47,161 bases of DNA from Patescibacteria group bacterium (GCA_028681575.1 JAQUHX010000005.1:1-47161); one strand, 5' to 3'. Counted from the first letter of the stretch, positions 18,568 to 28,450 are shown. The notes: generated from the sequence alone by a model not told the origin. Program-made: numbers and translations.

Positions 18568-20508
18568 TTAATTAAGCCTAAAGATATAAACTTCTTGATC
18601 GTCAGTTACCCAGGAATCAAGTGCTTTAAGGCGGGTTTCGCCAATTAATCGATCGCTTCGGTGCCAATAGCGGTTAATTACTAAATAAATTCTTTGCACC
18701 TTTGTTAATTTTTTTATATCCTCAATTACTTTTTCTTGGGGGCCCTCGTTAACCCAGCTTAAATAGTATTGATAAAGTGGGCCACCAGTCGGAATGGAGT
18801 AAAAAAAGACTGGACCGACTTCGGTTTCAAAATAATGGCCAAAACCAGAATCTTTTAGAGCGGCAACGCTTGTTTGCTGGTTAGCTAAAACCACATAATC
18901 ATTAGTACCAGCATCTTTATCAATTAGCCGGACTGCTTCTAAATCAGATTCGGAAACGCTGTAACCTCGAGAATTTACAAATAAGTCTTCTCGAGGATAG
19001 GAAAGATAAAGACTGCTGCTAATAATCAGGGTTCCAGCCAGAATAAAGGCAATTTTTCCTGGTAGTTTTTGTTCTCGTGCTTTTGAGGCTAGCTCGGCCA
19101 GAGCTGAAATAACCCAGGGGATTAGATAAAGGGCAATTATTAAAATTAAACGTTTTAGATAATCAGCTCTTTCGTAGTCAATTAAAAAATCAAAAGAGAG
19201 TGAAGCAGTTAGCATCCAAGCCCCAATTAAAGAGGCAATTGTTCTCCAGGTGGCTAATTTTTCATTTTCAAAATTTCGCCATTTAAAAGCTCCATAAACT
19301 GCTAAAGAAATGAAGGCTGGCCAAGTAAGAAAAGAAAAAAGATAGGGAAAATTTAAATAAAAAGCGCCAAGATTAGCTCCATGATTAGGCCAAAAAATTA
19401 AAGTGTTAAAGCCATTTAGAGAAAGGCGTAAATTTAAAAGCGATTGCCCACTGATTAGGGCAAAGGCAAGGGGGAGGGAAATTAAGCTGCCTAAAAAAAT
19501 AAAATTACGACCCCTTTTGTAAGTTTTTTTATTTTTTAAGGGGTAGCGATAATCAAGTTCTCTAAAAGCCCAAAAACTTAAAGCCGGTAAACCAGCAATT
19601 GGATGGATAGTAAAAGTGGCTAAACTTAAAAGAAGCGCTAAAAGGCGTTCTCCGGATAAAGAATAAAGCAAGCCTAGAAGTAAAAATAGATAAGCAAAGT
19701 TTTGAGGAGTGCTGACAATTAAAAAACTGAAAGGGAAGATAAGGATTAATATTCCGGCTATTAAAACTGAAGTTTTTCGGCCTCGATTAGCGCCCAGATT
19801 TTTAATCGCCCCTGGTAGTAATAGGGCGGCACTAATTGGTACTAAAAATTTATTTAGAATATAAATGCTGACGCTGCTCAATCGGGAGATAATAGTTACT
19901 AAGGAGTATTCTCCTAAATAAATAGGGGTTTTGGGCATAATAAACCCCTGGTTAATAATCTTTTCCATGCTTGCTTGATGGATAAAAGGATCAAAGCCGT
20001 AGCCCAGCTTATAAACTACCGCCGCAACGCTGAAGCTAAGAGCATAATGTGCTCCTAAAAGCCAGCCGTTGCGATTGTTTCGTTTAGCTCGAAACAATAA
20101 GGCTAGGAGGGAAAAAGTAGCAATTGCATAAGCGACAAAGAACCAGGGGGAACTTGTTTGCCAAGGGGAAATTAAAGCAGCTCCGCTGCGAGCGGCAATT
20201 AAAAATTTCCAAGCTGCCGTGCTGGCAATTAAAAAAGAGACTAATAAAATATAGTCAGTTTTTGTTTCTATCTCTCGGCTATTAGTTATAGATTCCCCCT
20301 TTTTTAAATAAGGGTGAATAAAATAAAAAGCTCCAGCACTAAAGAGCAAAGTTAGTAATACTCCTGACCAGTTAAGTTGGTAAAAAAAATAAATTAAACT
20401 GCCAAAAATCATCACTAAGCTCAGCCCGGCTAGAAAATATCTTTCAATGGTAATTGTTTTTTTGTTATCCATAAAGGAAAAATAGAAGTCTACAGCTAAA
20501 TATAGCAA
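18568..20508 (-). CDS. Polytopic membrane protein (possible GT-C-like)
   Basis: Many predicted TM helices over 646 aa; no motif recognised with certainty. Confidence 0.7.
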   Translation of the reverse strand: MLYLAVDFYFSFMDNKKTITIERYFLAGLSLVMIFGSLIYFFYQLNWSGVLLTLLFSAGAFYFIHPYLKKGESITNSREIETKTDYILLVSFLIASTAAWKFLIAARSGAALISPWQTSSPWFFVAYAIATFSLLALLFRAKRNNRNGWLLGAHYALSFSVAAVVYKLGYGFDPFIHQASMEKIINQGFIMPKTPIYLGEYSLVTIISRLSSVSIYILNKFLVPISAALLLPGAIKNLGANRGRKTSVLIAGILILIFPFSFLIVSTPQNFAYLFLLLGLLYSLSGERLLALLLSLATFTIHPIAGLPALSFWAFRELDYRYPLKNKKTYKRGRNFIFLGSLISLPLAFALISGQSLLNLRLSLNGFNTLIFWPNHGANLGAFYLNFPYLFSFLTWPAFISLAVYGAFKWRNFENEKLATWRTIASLIGAWMLTASLSFDFLIDYERADYLKRLILIIALYLIPWVISALAELASKAREQKLPGKIAFILAGTLIISSSLYLSYPREDLFVNSRGYSVSESDLEAVRLIDKDAGTNDYVVLANQQTSVAALKDSGFGHYFETEVGPVFFYSIPTGGPLYQYYLSWVNEGPQEKVIEDIKKLTKVQRIYLVINRYWHRSDRLIGETRLKALDSWVTDDQEVYIFRLN

Positions 20509-20549
20509 ATTCTTGCTAAAAAGGGTATTTTTCTATAAGATTTGAGGGT

Positions 20550-22310
20550 ATGAATCGTCGACTAAAATTATCAAATCCTTATTTTATTACTACTTTGCTT
20601 GTGGCGATTGCTTTTTTTGTAAGCACAGCTTATTTTAATTTTAGCACTCAGCACCAGGATTTAGTCAAGTGGAATTCTCCTGACGAAACAGCTAATTATT
20701 TCTTTTCTCATCGTTTAGCAAGCGAAGGAGTGCTTGCTCAGTTTGAAGAGGCAAACGTGCTCGCTTCTGATTTGGTGATGCCTCGAAGTATGCGTAGTGA
20801 TGGTGGCTGGTTAAAGCCAGTTAGCTTTTTAGGCTTAATTTTATTGTATGGTTATTTGGGGGCTTGGATTAGCCCAGTGATTATCCCTTATTTAACGCCT
20901 TTTTTTGGTGCTCTGGGGATTATCTTTTTTTTCCTTTTTTTACGACGCCTTTTTTCTGAGCGCATCGCCGCCGTTTCCGCGGCTTTATTAGCGGTTTTCC
21001 CAGTCTACTTTTATTATTCGCTGCGTAGCATGTTTCATAATGTTCTGTTTTTGGTAATGTTAATTATTGGTGCTTATTTTTTGGCAGCAGCTCTTAATCG
21101 TCGTTTTAAGCCAATTAAACAAAATTTTTTTAAAGATTGTCCGCGCGCCCTTACAATTAAAGGCTCTTTGCTGGTGATTTTTTCGGGTTTCTTTTTTGGT
21201 TGGGCGATTGCTGTTAGAACCTCAGAAATAATTTGGCTTTTGCCACTTTTGGGTTTAGTTGCTCTTTTCTACTGGCGCCGTCTCGGTTTCAGCCGGATTC
21301 TGCTTTTTTTAGTTGGGCTCTTTTTTGCGCTTTTGCCCACCCTTTATTATAATCAGTTGCTCTATAATTCTCCGTTTTACGGCGGCTATAACGAGATGAA
21401 TCGTTCTTTAGAAACCATTTCTGCTGCTGGGAGTGATTTTGTTTTTCAGTCAACCGAATCATTTAAAAGCGCTTTTTATTCTTTAGCGACAACGGTTAAG
21501 GAGACGGTTTTTTATTTTGGCTTCAAGCCGCGGCAGTCTTTAGATATGTTCAACTATTATGTAGTTGAAATGTTTCCCTGGTTAACAGTGTTTACTCCTC
21601 TTGGATTTTTAATTTTGCTCCTCTTAAATTTAAGAAAGCCGGCTAAAAAATATTTGGTTTATCTTTTGAGCTGGATTCTCTTATCGCTCGTTTTGGTTTT
21701 GTATTATGGTTCTTGGCGCTTTACTGACAATCCCAACGCCGCCAGTCATACCATTGGTAATTCCTATACTCGTTATTGGTTACCGATTTATTTAATGGCT
21801 TTGCCTTTGGTTGCCTTAACCTGGGAATTAATTGCTCGAGGAGTATTCTATTTTTGGCGCCGTCACCGAGCTTATCGTTATTTGGTTTCTGGTTTTGTAG
21901 CCTTAATCTATTTAATAGTTGCTTTTCAATCTTTTAATTTCTTAATTTTTTCTGGCGAAGAAAGCCTTAGCAATTTGTCATACAATATGAGCGCTGATCG
22001 TCAGATTGGACGCACAGTTTTAGCCTTGACTCCGCCGGAAGCAATTATTTTAACCCAGTATCATGATAAGGTTTTATTTCCGGAAAGACGGGTGATTATG
22101 GGCTTGATGCATGAACCGCCTTATTATCCTTTTTTAAAAAAATTACTTAATCATTATCCTGTTTATTATTTAAACTTCACCTATCCAGAAATTGATTTAA
22201 ATTATTTAAATACCAGTCGTTTGCCAGATTTTGGTCTGCAATTAGAAGCGCAGAAATTTATTGGTCGCGATTTTACTCTTTATCAAGTAAAAACTTTAAG
22301 CAATGAATAA
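20550..22310 (+). CDS. GT-C-like membrane glycosyltransferase (PMT/ArnT-like)
   Basis: N-terminal W-N-S-P-D-E region then many TM helices. Confidence 0.7.
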   Translation: MNRRLKLSNPYFITTLLVAIAFFVSTAYFNFSTQHQDLVKWNSPDETANYFFSHRLASEGVLAQFEEANVLASDLVMPRSMRSDGGWLKPVSFLGLILLYGYLGAWISPVIIPYLTPFFGALGIIFFFLFLRRLFSERIAAVSAALLAVFPVYFYYSLRSMFHNVLFLVMLIIGAYFLAAALNRRFKPIKQNFFKDCPRALTIKGSLLVIFSGFFFGWAIAVRTSEIIWLLPLLGLVALFYWRRLGFSRILLFLVGLFFALLPTLYYNQLLYNSPFYGGYNEMNRSLETISAAGSDFVFQSTESFKSAFYSLATTVKETVFYFGFKPRQSLDMFNYYVVEMFPWLTVFTPLGFLILLLLNLRKPAKKYLVYLLSWILLSLVLVLYYGSWRFTDNPNAASHTIGNSYTRYWLPIYLMALPLVALTWELIARGVFYFWRRHRAYRYLVSGFVALIYLIVAFQSFNFLIFSGEESLSNLSYNMSADRQIGRTVLALTPPEAIILTQYHDKVLFPERRVIMGLMHEPPYYPFLKKLLNHYPVYYLNFTYPEIDLNYLNTSRLPDFGLQLEAQKFIGRDFTLYQVKTLSNE

Positions 22311-23637
22311 AAATACTTACCATTTAGTTACCCTTGGCTGCCAAATGAATAAAGCTGATAGCGAGCGTTTAGCTTCTTATTTGGATCAGGCCGGTTATAT
22401 TGAAACTAAGCAGCCAGAAACCGCCCACTTAGTTATTTTTGTTACCTGTGGTATTCGTCAATCTGCCGAAGACCGAGTTTATGGTCGCGTTAATCAGCTG
22501 CGAAAGAAAAATCCTCAAGCCTTAATTGTTATTACGGGCTGTCTAGCTTATCGTCCTGATGTTAAGCGCCGCCTAAAGGGACAAGTGGACTTGTTTATGA
22601 ATATCAACTATTTGCCGAGACTAGTGGAATTATTAGCAGCAAAGAATAATCCAGATAAGGTGGATGTTGGCAAATTTTATGAAGCGGAGCGCCAGGAGAA
22701 CGGGGAAGAGTATTTAAAGATTCCTGCTCGTTATGAAAGTACTTATCGGGCCTACGTTCCTATCGGCAACGGCTGTAATAATTTTTGTTCTTATTGCGTT
22801 GTTCCTTACGCTCGGGGTCGTGAAGTTTATCGTCCGGCAAGTGAAATTCTGGACGAGGTAAAGAAACTTTTGAAAATGGGCTATAAGGAAATAAACTTAA
22901 TTGCACAAAATGTAAATAGTTACCATAGTCTTGACTATGATTTCCCTCGCCTTTTAAAGGAGGTGGCTGACTTTCCCGGAACTTTTTGGGTTCGCTTCTC
23001 CTCCAGCCACCCCAAAGATTTAAGCCTCGATTTAATTAAAGTAATTGCTACTTCTGAAAAGGTTGTTAACCACTTGCACTTAGCAGTTCAATCGGGTGAT
23101 GATGAAATTTTAAAGGCTATGAACCGTAAATATACGGTTGCGCATTTTAAAGATTTAATTTCTCGTTTGCGAGCGGCTCGCCCAGAGATAGCAATTACTA
23201 CTGATGTTATTGTTGGTTTTCCGGGCGAAAGCGAGGCGCAGTTTAATAATACTCTTAAATTATTTACTGAATTGAATTTTGATTTAGCCTATATCTCTCG
23301 TTATAGTCCGCGGCCAGGAACGGCTTCTTGGAAAATGGTCGATAGTGTTTCTTCTCTTGAGAAGAAACGGCGAGAAAATATTTTAAATGCTCATTTGATA
23401 GCTACCAGTTTAGCTGCCAACCAAGAGAAAGTCGGTAAAGAATTAATTGTTTTAGTTGATGGTCAAAATAAAAGCGGTCTTTATTACGGGAAAAGTGCTG
23501 ATTATCGAACTGTCTTTTTTGAAGCTCTTTCTAAAAAAACTAATTTAATCGGTTCTTTTGTTTCTGTATTAATAAAAGAGGCTCGACCTTTTGGGCTAAA
23601 TGGGGTTTTAAGTGAAGACTCTAAAGTTTCTGTCTAA
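22303..23637 (+). CDS. miaB: tRNA-2-methylthio-N6-dimethylallyladenosine synthase MiaB
   Basis: LVTLGCQMNKADSER, radical SAM GNGCNNFCSYCVVPYARG; start overlaps upstream stop. Confidence 0.93.
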   Translation: MNKNTYHLVTLGCQMNKADSERLASYLDQAGYIETKQPETAHLVIFVTCGIRQSAEDRVYGRVNQLRKKNPQALIVITGCLAYRPDVKRRLKGQVDLFMNINYLPRLVELLAAKNNPDKVDVGKFYEAERQENGEEYLKIPARYESTYRAYVPIGNGCNNFCSYCVVPYARGREVYRPASEILDEVKKLLKMGYKEINLIAQNVNSYHSLDYDFPRLLKEVADFPGTFWVRFSSSHPKDLSLDLIKVIATSEKVVNHLHLAVQSGDDEILKAMNRKYTVAHFKDLISRLRAARPEIAITTDVIVGFPGESEAQFNNTLKLFTELNFDLAYISRYSPRPGTASWKMVDSVSSLEKKRRENILNAHLIATSLAANQEKVGKELIVLVDGQNKSGLYYGKSADYRTVFFEALSKKTNLIGSFVSVLIKEARPFGLNGVLSEDSKVSV

Positions 23638-23648
23638 AAAATTAGTAC

Positions 23649-23838
23649 AAAAAAAGGAGGAGAATTCAAATTACTTGAATATCTCCCCCTAAAGCAGGCG
23701 CCTGATTTTATGGCAAAATGTATTTGTTGGCGCTGCTTTTCACCGCTAGCGGCGAATGGATTGTCTTTTTTTGACGTTTTATCTCCCCTTGACGTAGGAG
23801 GATACGCCCAGATAACCATAAAACAATCAAAGACAACC
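23649..23838 (-). ncRNA. Candidate structured small RNA between miaB and miaA
   Basis: Minus strand: 10-bp stem GGTTGTCTTT/AAAGACAATC, nested GTTTT..ATCT/AGATAAAAC, hairpin GCGTA-TCCTCC-TACGT, hairpin TTCGCCG-CTAG-CGGTGAA, stem AAAGCAGCGCC/GGCGCCTGCTTT, terminal hairpin then T7. Confidence 0.7.
23650..23689 (-). terminator. Intrinsic terminator of the minus-strand RNA
   Basis: Minus: GGGGGAGATATTCAA-GTAAT-TTGAATTCTCCTCC-TTTTTTT. Confidence 0.8.
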
Positions 23839-23877
23839 CTATTTTACTGTCATCTATTTTAGCATTCTTATAAAAAT

Positions 23878-24810
23878 ATGTCAACACAGCTTAAAAAACC
23901 AAAAGTTTTAGTAATCGTTGGTCCAACTGCTTCTGGGAAAACCGCCTTAGGAGTGAAGCTGGCGGCTCATTTTGCTGGCGAAATTGTTTCGGCTGATAGT
24001 CGTCAGGTTTTTCGAGGTTTAGACATCGGCACCGGTAAAGATTTGGCTGAATATGTTCTTGCTGGACGAACCATCCCTTTTCATTTAATTGATGTCTGTG
24101 AGCCAATGGAAGAGTATAATCTGGCTCGGTACCAAAAGGAAGCTTTAGAAGCAATAGAAAAAATTATTAGTAAAGGGAACTTACCCCTGCTGGTTGGCGG
24201 CTCTGGTCTTTATTTGCAAGCGGTTGTTGATGGTTATGTTTTGTCCTCAGTTACTCCTGATCAGGATGAGCGCGTTCAGTTAGAAAAGTTAAGTGTTTCC
24301 GAGCTTTATGAAAAACTGCATTTATTAAAACCTGATTTTGCCGAGCGTTTGAATAATAGCGATCGTCAGAATGCTCGGCGGCTAGTTCGTTATTTGGAGA
24401 TTTCTAAAAATCAACAGAGCCTTATTCCAAAGACGGAAAAACCAGCTTATGATTTTTTAATTCTTAGTTTAAATCCCGATGATCAAACAATGCGTTCTCG
24501 AATTGAGAAACGCTTAGTTAATCGTTTAGAAAAAGAGGGCTTAGTGGCTGAAGTGGAACGACTTCTTGATGCTGGTGTTACTTTGGCACGTTTAAACTCC
24601 CTCGGCTTAGAGTATCGTTATTTGGCTTGGTATTTACAGGATAAAATTGATTACGAGACAATGGTTAATCAGTTAAGTACGGCAATTTATCGTTTTGCTA
24701 AGCGTCAAAAAACTTGGTTTAAGCGTTGGGTCAAGCAGGGACGGGAAATTATTGAAGTGAGCGATGAAGAAGAAGCAATGGCGATTGTTAAGCGGTGGCT
24801 TAAAAATTAA
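23878..24810 (+). CDS. miaA: tRNA dimethylallyltransferase MiaA
   Basis: VIVGPTASGKTALGVKLA, EIVSADSRQVFRGLDIGTGK, GGSGLYLQAVVDG. Confidence 0.96.
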   Translation: MSTQLKKPKVLVIVGPTASGKTALGVKLAAHFAGEIVSADSRQVFRGLDIGTGKDLAEYVLAGRTIPFHLIDVCEPMEEYNLARYQKEALEAIEKIISKGNLPLLVGGSGLYLQAVVDGYVLSSVTPDQDERVQLEKLSVSELYEKLHLLKPDFAERLNNSDRQNARRLVRYLEISKNQQSLIPKTEKPAYDFLILSLNPDDQTMRSRIEKRLVNRLEKEGLVAEVERLLDAGVTLARLNSLGLEYRYLAWYLQDKIDYETMVNQLSTAIYRFAKRQKTWFKRWVKQGREIIEVSDEEEAMAIVKRWLKN

Positions 24811-24818
24811 AATTAGTT

Positions 24819-24846
24819 TTGACAAAATTTGTTAAAATGATATAAC
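24819..24846 (+). promoter_or_regulatory. Sigma70-type promoter
   Basis: TTGACA-16 nt-TATAAC. Confidence 0.65.
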
Positions 24847-24875
24847 AGTAAGCTAAAGAACTTTAACAATGGATA

Positions 24876-24931
24876 GTGGTTACAGCTAGAAGATAGTTAT
24901 TTTTTAATAATGGTTTTCTAGCTGTGACTAC
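24876..24931 (+). other. Long hairpin in the 5' leader of the 24982 CDS
   Basis: GTGGTTACAGCTAGAA / TTCTAGCTGTGACTAC, 16 bp including G-U pairs. Confidence 0.7.
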
Positions 24932-24981
24932 AAAAGGACAGTGCCAACTCAGGAAGAGTAATTTTTAAAAAAAATCATAGG

Positions 24982-25503
24982 ATGGAAAATGCAAAATTTC
25001 TTGAGAAAAACCATGCTCTTAGTTTGCGCTTAGTTTCCGATGGCACCACTGGTGAACAGTGGATCAAGAGACTAGAAGACCAAGGCCATATTTTGAGCTT
25101 GGAAATAAAGAGCCTATTAAGGTCGTCTCAATTCGTCGCTACTAAGGATAGGGTTTTAGAGGTGGTAATTTTGAAAAAAACTTTAGAAAAAGCCTTAATT
25201 TTACAAAGGGAGGAGGTTTTAGCTGAGGCAAGGACATTGCATTTAGTTCCAGTTAACCTGGAAACTGCTTGCTTATTAAGAGAAGAATTAAGTCTTAACT
25301 GGCTTAGTCGTCTTAATTTGCAAAGAGTTCTTGTTTTTTCTAAAGATAGCGATTTGGCTATTTTTGGTTCCAGTCATTTCCGGGGTTCGCTTGATACTCC
25401 TAGATTTTTAAGGGCCGGTTGTTTTGGTTATGTGTTCAGGCGGCCGGATTCAAATGAGCTTAGTTGTAATGGTTGGGATTTTAAAATTCCAGCAAGTAAT
25501 TAA
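24982..25503 (+). CDS. Hypothetical protein, 173 aa
   Basis: Intact ORF with promoter, leader and terminator; no family recognised. Confidence 0.7.
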   Translation: MENAKFLEKNHALSLRLVSDGTTGEQWIKRLEDQGHILSLEIKSLLRSSQFVATKDRVLEVVILKKTLEKALILQREEVLAEARTLHLVPVNLETACLLREELSLNWLSRLNLQRVLVFSKDSDLAIFGSSHFRGSLDTPRFLRAGCFGYVFRRPDSNELSCNGWDFKIPASN

Positions 25504-25508
25504 ATTGA

Positions 25509-25537
25509 AAAAGCCATTCGTAAGAATGGCTTTTTTT
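25509..25537 (+). terminator. Intrinsic terminator
   Basis: AAAGCCATTC-GTAA-GAATGGCTTTTTTT. Confidence 0.85.
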
Positions 25538-25558
25538 CTGGTTATTAAATCTTTAAAA

Positions 25559-27055
25559 TTATTTTTCTAAGAGAGCTTTGATTTTTTCTGGATTAGCACG
25601 TCCGCGTGTTTCGGCCATCACCTTGCCGATAAAAAATTGGAGCAGGGCAACTTTACCATTTTTGTAGTCAGCAGCTTGTTCTGGGTAATCATTTAATACC
25701 TTCACAATTGTTTCTTTGATTAAAGATTCATCATCGGTTTGTTCTAAAGCAAAATCATTCATGATTTGAATGGGGTCACCACCCGTGTGATACATTTTTT
25801 CTAAAATTTTCTGAGCGGCTGAAGAGTTTATTTTTTCTTGAGAAATTAAACAGGCTAACTGGCCAAAATTTTCTGGGGTAACTTTTAATTCATTAACATT
25901 TTGGTTGTCTGCTCGTAAAAATTTAAGTAGTTCGCTGCTGATTAGGTTAACAATCAGACTAGCGATTTTTTTATCTGTGCGGGGACGATTGCTCTGGTTG
26001 GCGATTAGCCAAGCGTCAGCTTCCGAGATTGCTTGTTCAGTAAAATCAGATAAATCTTCATTGGCGATAATTATTTCTGCTTGCTCGCGACGCCAACCGT
26101 ATTGTTTAATAAAGCGTTGAATTCTCTCTTCTGGTAGTTCGCCTATTTCTTGAGCAATTTTTTTAACCCATTCGGGGCTGATTTCTAAAGGAGGGATGTC
26201 TGGCTCAGGAAAATAACGGTAATCAGCTGCTGTTTCTTTGAGGCGTTGTGGCTTAGTTTTATTTTTTTTGTCATCCCAACCACGAGTTTCCGCCTTGATT
26301 GATTCACCTTTGTCTAGTAATTTCCCTTGGCGTTCAATTTCATAATTAATCGCCCTTTCAACTGCTTTAAAGGAGTTGATATTTTTTATTTCTACTTTTG
26401 GGTTTAATTTGTCTTTTTTGAGCGCTGAGATGGCGCCATCTTTATATTCCCAAGTTCCTGGCAGCTGTAGACTAATGTTAGCTTCGCAGCGCATCTCTCC
26501 TTTTTCCATATCGGCGCGGGAAATTTTAAGATAGCGGAGAAGCTGTTGGAAGCGCTGACAGAAATCTTTAGCTTGGGCAGCGTTCTTTATAACAGGCTCG
26601 CTGACTAATTCTAAAAGTGGCGTTCCAGCCCTATTGAAATCTAAAAGAGAATAGTCTTTTCCGTTGGGATGCTTAGATTTGCCCGTGTCTTCTTCAAGAT
26701 GAATCCTGGTGATTGCCACGGGGCCATCTTCAGTTTCCAATTTTCCGTGACGACATAAAGGCTGATCATATTGAGAAATCTGGTATCCTTTAGGTAAGTC
26801 AGGATAAAAATAATTTTTTCGATCAAATTTAGAGTAAGCGCTAATCTGACAATCTGTTGCTAGACCAGCTAAAATTACCAATTCTATTGCGCGCTTGTTG
26901 GGCTGAGGGAGGGTGCCAGGGTGGGCTAAGCAGATTGGGCAAACATTTGTATTAGGCTTTTTGCCGGTGGCGTCATTGTCACAGGCGCAAAACATTTTGC
27001 TTTTGGTTAGTAATTCAGCGTGAATTTCTAAGCCAATAATAACATCATAATTCAT
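25559..27055 (-). CDS. gatB: Asp-tRNA(Asn)/Glu-tRNA(Gln) amidotransferase subunit B
   Basis: YDVIIGLEIHAELLTKSKMFC, NVCPICLAHPGTLPQPN, C-terminal GatB/YqeY domain. Confidence 0.97.
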   Translation of the reverse strand: MNYDVIIGLEIHAELLTKSKMFCACDNDATGKKPNTNVCPICLAHPGTLPQPNKRAIELVILAGLATDCQISAYSKFDRKNYFYPDLPKGYQISQYDQPLCRHGKLETEDGPVAITRIHLEEDTGKSKHPNGKDYSLLDFNRAGTPLLELVSEPVIKNAAQAKDFCQRFQQLLRYLKISRADMEKGEMRCEANISLQLPGTWEYKDGAISALKKDKLNPKVEIKNINSFKAVERAINYEIERQGKLLDKGESIKAETRGWDDKKNKTKPQRLKETAADYRYFPEPDIPPLEISPEWVKKIAQEIGELPEERIQRFIKQYGWRREQAEIIIANEDLSDFTEQAISEADAWLIANQSNRPRTDKKIASLIVNLISSELLKFLRADNQNVNELKVTPENFGQLACLISQEKINSSAAQKILEKMYHTGGDPIQIMNDFALEQTDDESLIKETIVKVLNDYPEQAADYKNGKVALLQFFIGKVMAETRGRANPEKIKALLEK

Positions 27056-27162
27056 ATATTAGCAGTGTAGCGAAAAAAAACTCTCAAGGGAAGTTTAAAG
27101 TCTTATTTTTTGACTTTCTGACTTTTTTATATTATAGTTTACTTCAATAAATTGGTTTTTAT

Positions 27163-28065
27163 ATGAATTTTGAAAAAAAGTTCCCAAATTTTAAAAGTAA
27201 TCATTCAGAGTTGCGCGACCCGGCCGTTGGTAACGAAAAAAATAATTTAGATTTACCTAGCCCAGAAGAGATTGCTGCTGCCCCCTCTTTTAAGAGTCGT
27301 GATGCTTTTGAGAGTTGGATTGGGCAGAAAAAAAAGACTCCTCAGGGCTATCGAGAATTAGATAATTTTTATAGTTTAGTTGAGCGGGCTGCCGGAGGGG
27401 AGTCGGCGGGGGTTTTTGCTTATCTAAAAGAGCTTGAAGAAAAAAATAAAAATCTTTCTGAAGGGGAAAAAATAGAACCAGTTTGCGACCCCTTTGAGCG
27501 CTTAAATAATTTAGATCCCGCTAAATATGGGGAAGGCCAAGTTATTAGCTCTTTAGACATTGAAGATTTTAGTGATATTTTAAAATCTTTAAACCCGGAA
27601 ACAAGACAGTTTGTTTTTGCTAATCGAGACCATCTAACCTTGTCTAAAGTAAAAGAGATTATCAGGTATCGTTTAATTGATTCGACTATTGTTTATCATG
27701 TTAGCCCAAATAATATTGATTTAAGCGATTCTTTAAAAGGGGATGTTTATTTTAGCACTGACATCAAGCAACTTTTTAAGGCTCCAGGTGCGCAGTATCT
27801 TTATGCTTTTCGTCTCCCAAAACAGCAAATAGAGACGACTAAATATGGGGCCAAGGATTGCTTTGGCTACCTTAAAAATTCGGGGAGTGGGGTTGGAATT
27901 ATTGATAAAATTAAAATTTATGATGATAAGCAGCCCAAGAAAGCCGGTAATCAGAAAGAGATTCTTGATTCTTTGGGGGCAGCTTTCGCTGACTATCTTC
28001 CCGCCTCTCAGAGGGGCAATAGGTTTTCAGATACTTACAGAGATAATTATGAATTAAAGTATTAA
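27163..28065 (+). CDS. Hypothetical protein with possible ADP-ribosyltransferase-like C-terminal fold
   Basis: Intact 300-aa ORF; TIVYHVSPNNIDL...GDVYFSTDIKQLFKAPGAQYLYAFRLP spacing recalls H-x-[ST] and YF[AS] strands of ART/PARP folds. Confidence 0.65.
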   Translation: MNFEKKFPNFKSNHSELRDPAVGNEKNNLDLPSPEEIAAAPSFKSRDAFESWIGQKKKTPQGYRELDNFYSLVERAAGGESAGVFAYLKELEEKNKNLSEGEKIEPVCDPFERLNNLDPAKYGEGQVISSLDIEDFSDILKSLNPETRQFVFANRDHLTLSKVKEIIRYRLIDSTIVYHVSPNNIDLSDSLKGDVYFSTDIKQLFKAPGAQYLYAFRLPKQQIETTKYGAKDCFGYLKNSGSGVGIIDKIKIYDDKQPKKAGNQKEILDSLGAAFADYLPASQRGNRFSDTYRDNYELKY

Positions 28066-28084
28066 AAAGCTTTTTTAAAAAAAG

Positions 28085-28112
28085 GAGAGCCTTGGATTTT
28101 CCAAGGCTCTTT
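28085..28112 (+). terminator. Intrinsic terminator
   Basis: AGAGCCTTGG-ATTTT-CCAAGGCTCT then T-rich. Confidence 0.75.
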
Positions 28113-28132
28113 CTTTTAATTAATTTTTTTTG

Positions 28133-28450
28133 TCATTTTTTTAGCAATAATGCTAAATTTTGAAAACCATTTTCTTTTTCCAGTTCTAGTGTCTGGCGGT
28201 AGTCTTCAAAACGTCTAATGCCGCCAGGGCTAAGAAAGTCCTTTTCAATCAAAGCTTTTAGCTGAGCTTCGTCATCATCCTTGTCAAGAGGCAACAAAAA
28301 TTTTTCCCAAATTGTTGTTAGGGTAACTTTGTGAAAAAAGCCTGCTATGCCAAAGATGTTTTTTTGTTGGGGATTTATTTCTGATTGGATTTTTAGAAAT
28401 TCCAACAGAATCCCGCTAACCATCTTTTGGTTTTGACTTATTTCCTTCAT
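28133..28450 (-). CDS. Hypothetical protein, 105 aa
   Basis: Intact ORF between terminator and dTMP operon; no family recognised. Confidence 0.55.
   Translation of the reverse strand: MKEISQNQKMVSGILLEFLKIQSEINPQQKNIFGIAGFFHKVTLTTIWEKFLLPLDKDDDEAQLKALIEKDFLSPGGIRRFEDYRQTLELEKENGFQNLALLLKK

Noticed and set aside
23634-23819. 61-aa minus ORF between miaB and miaA
   Set aside because: Coincides with helices and terminator of the candidate sRNA; no recognisable protein features.
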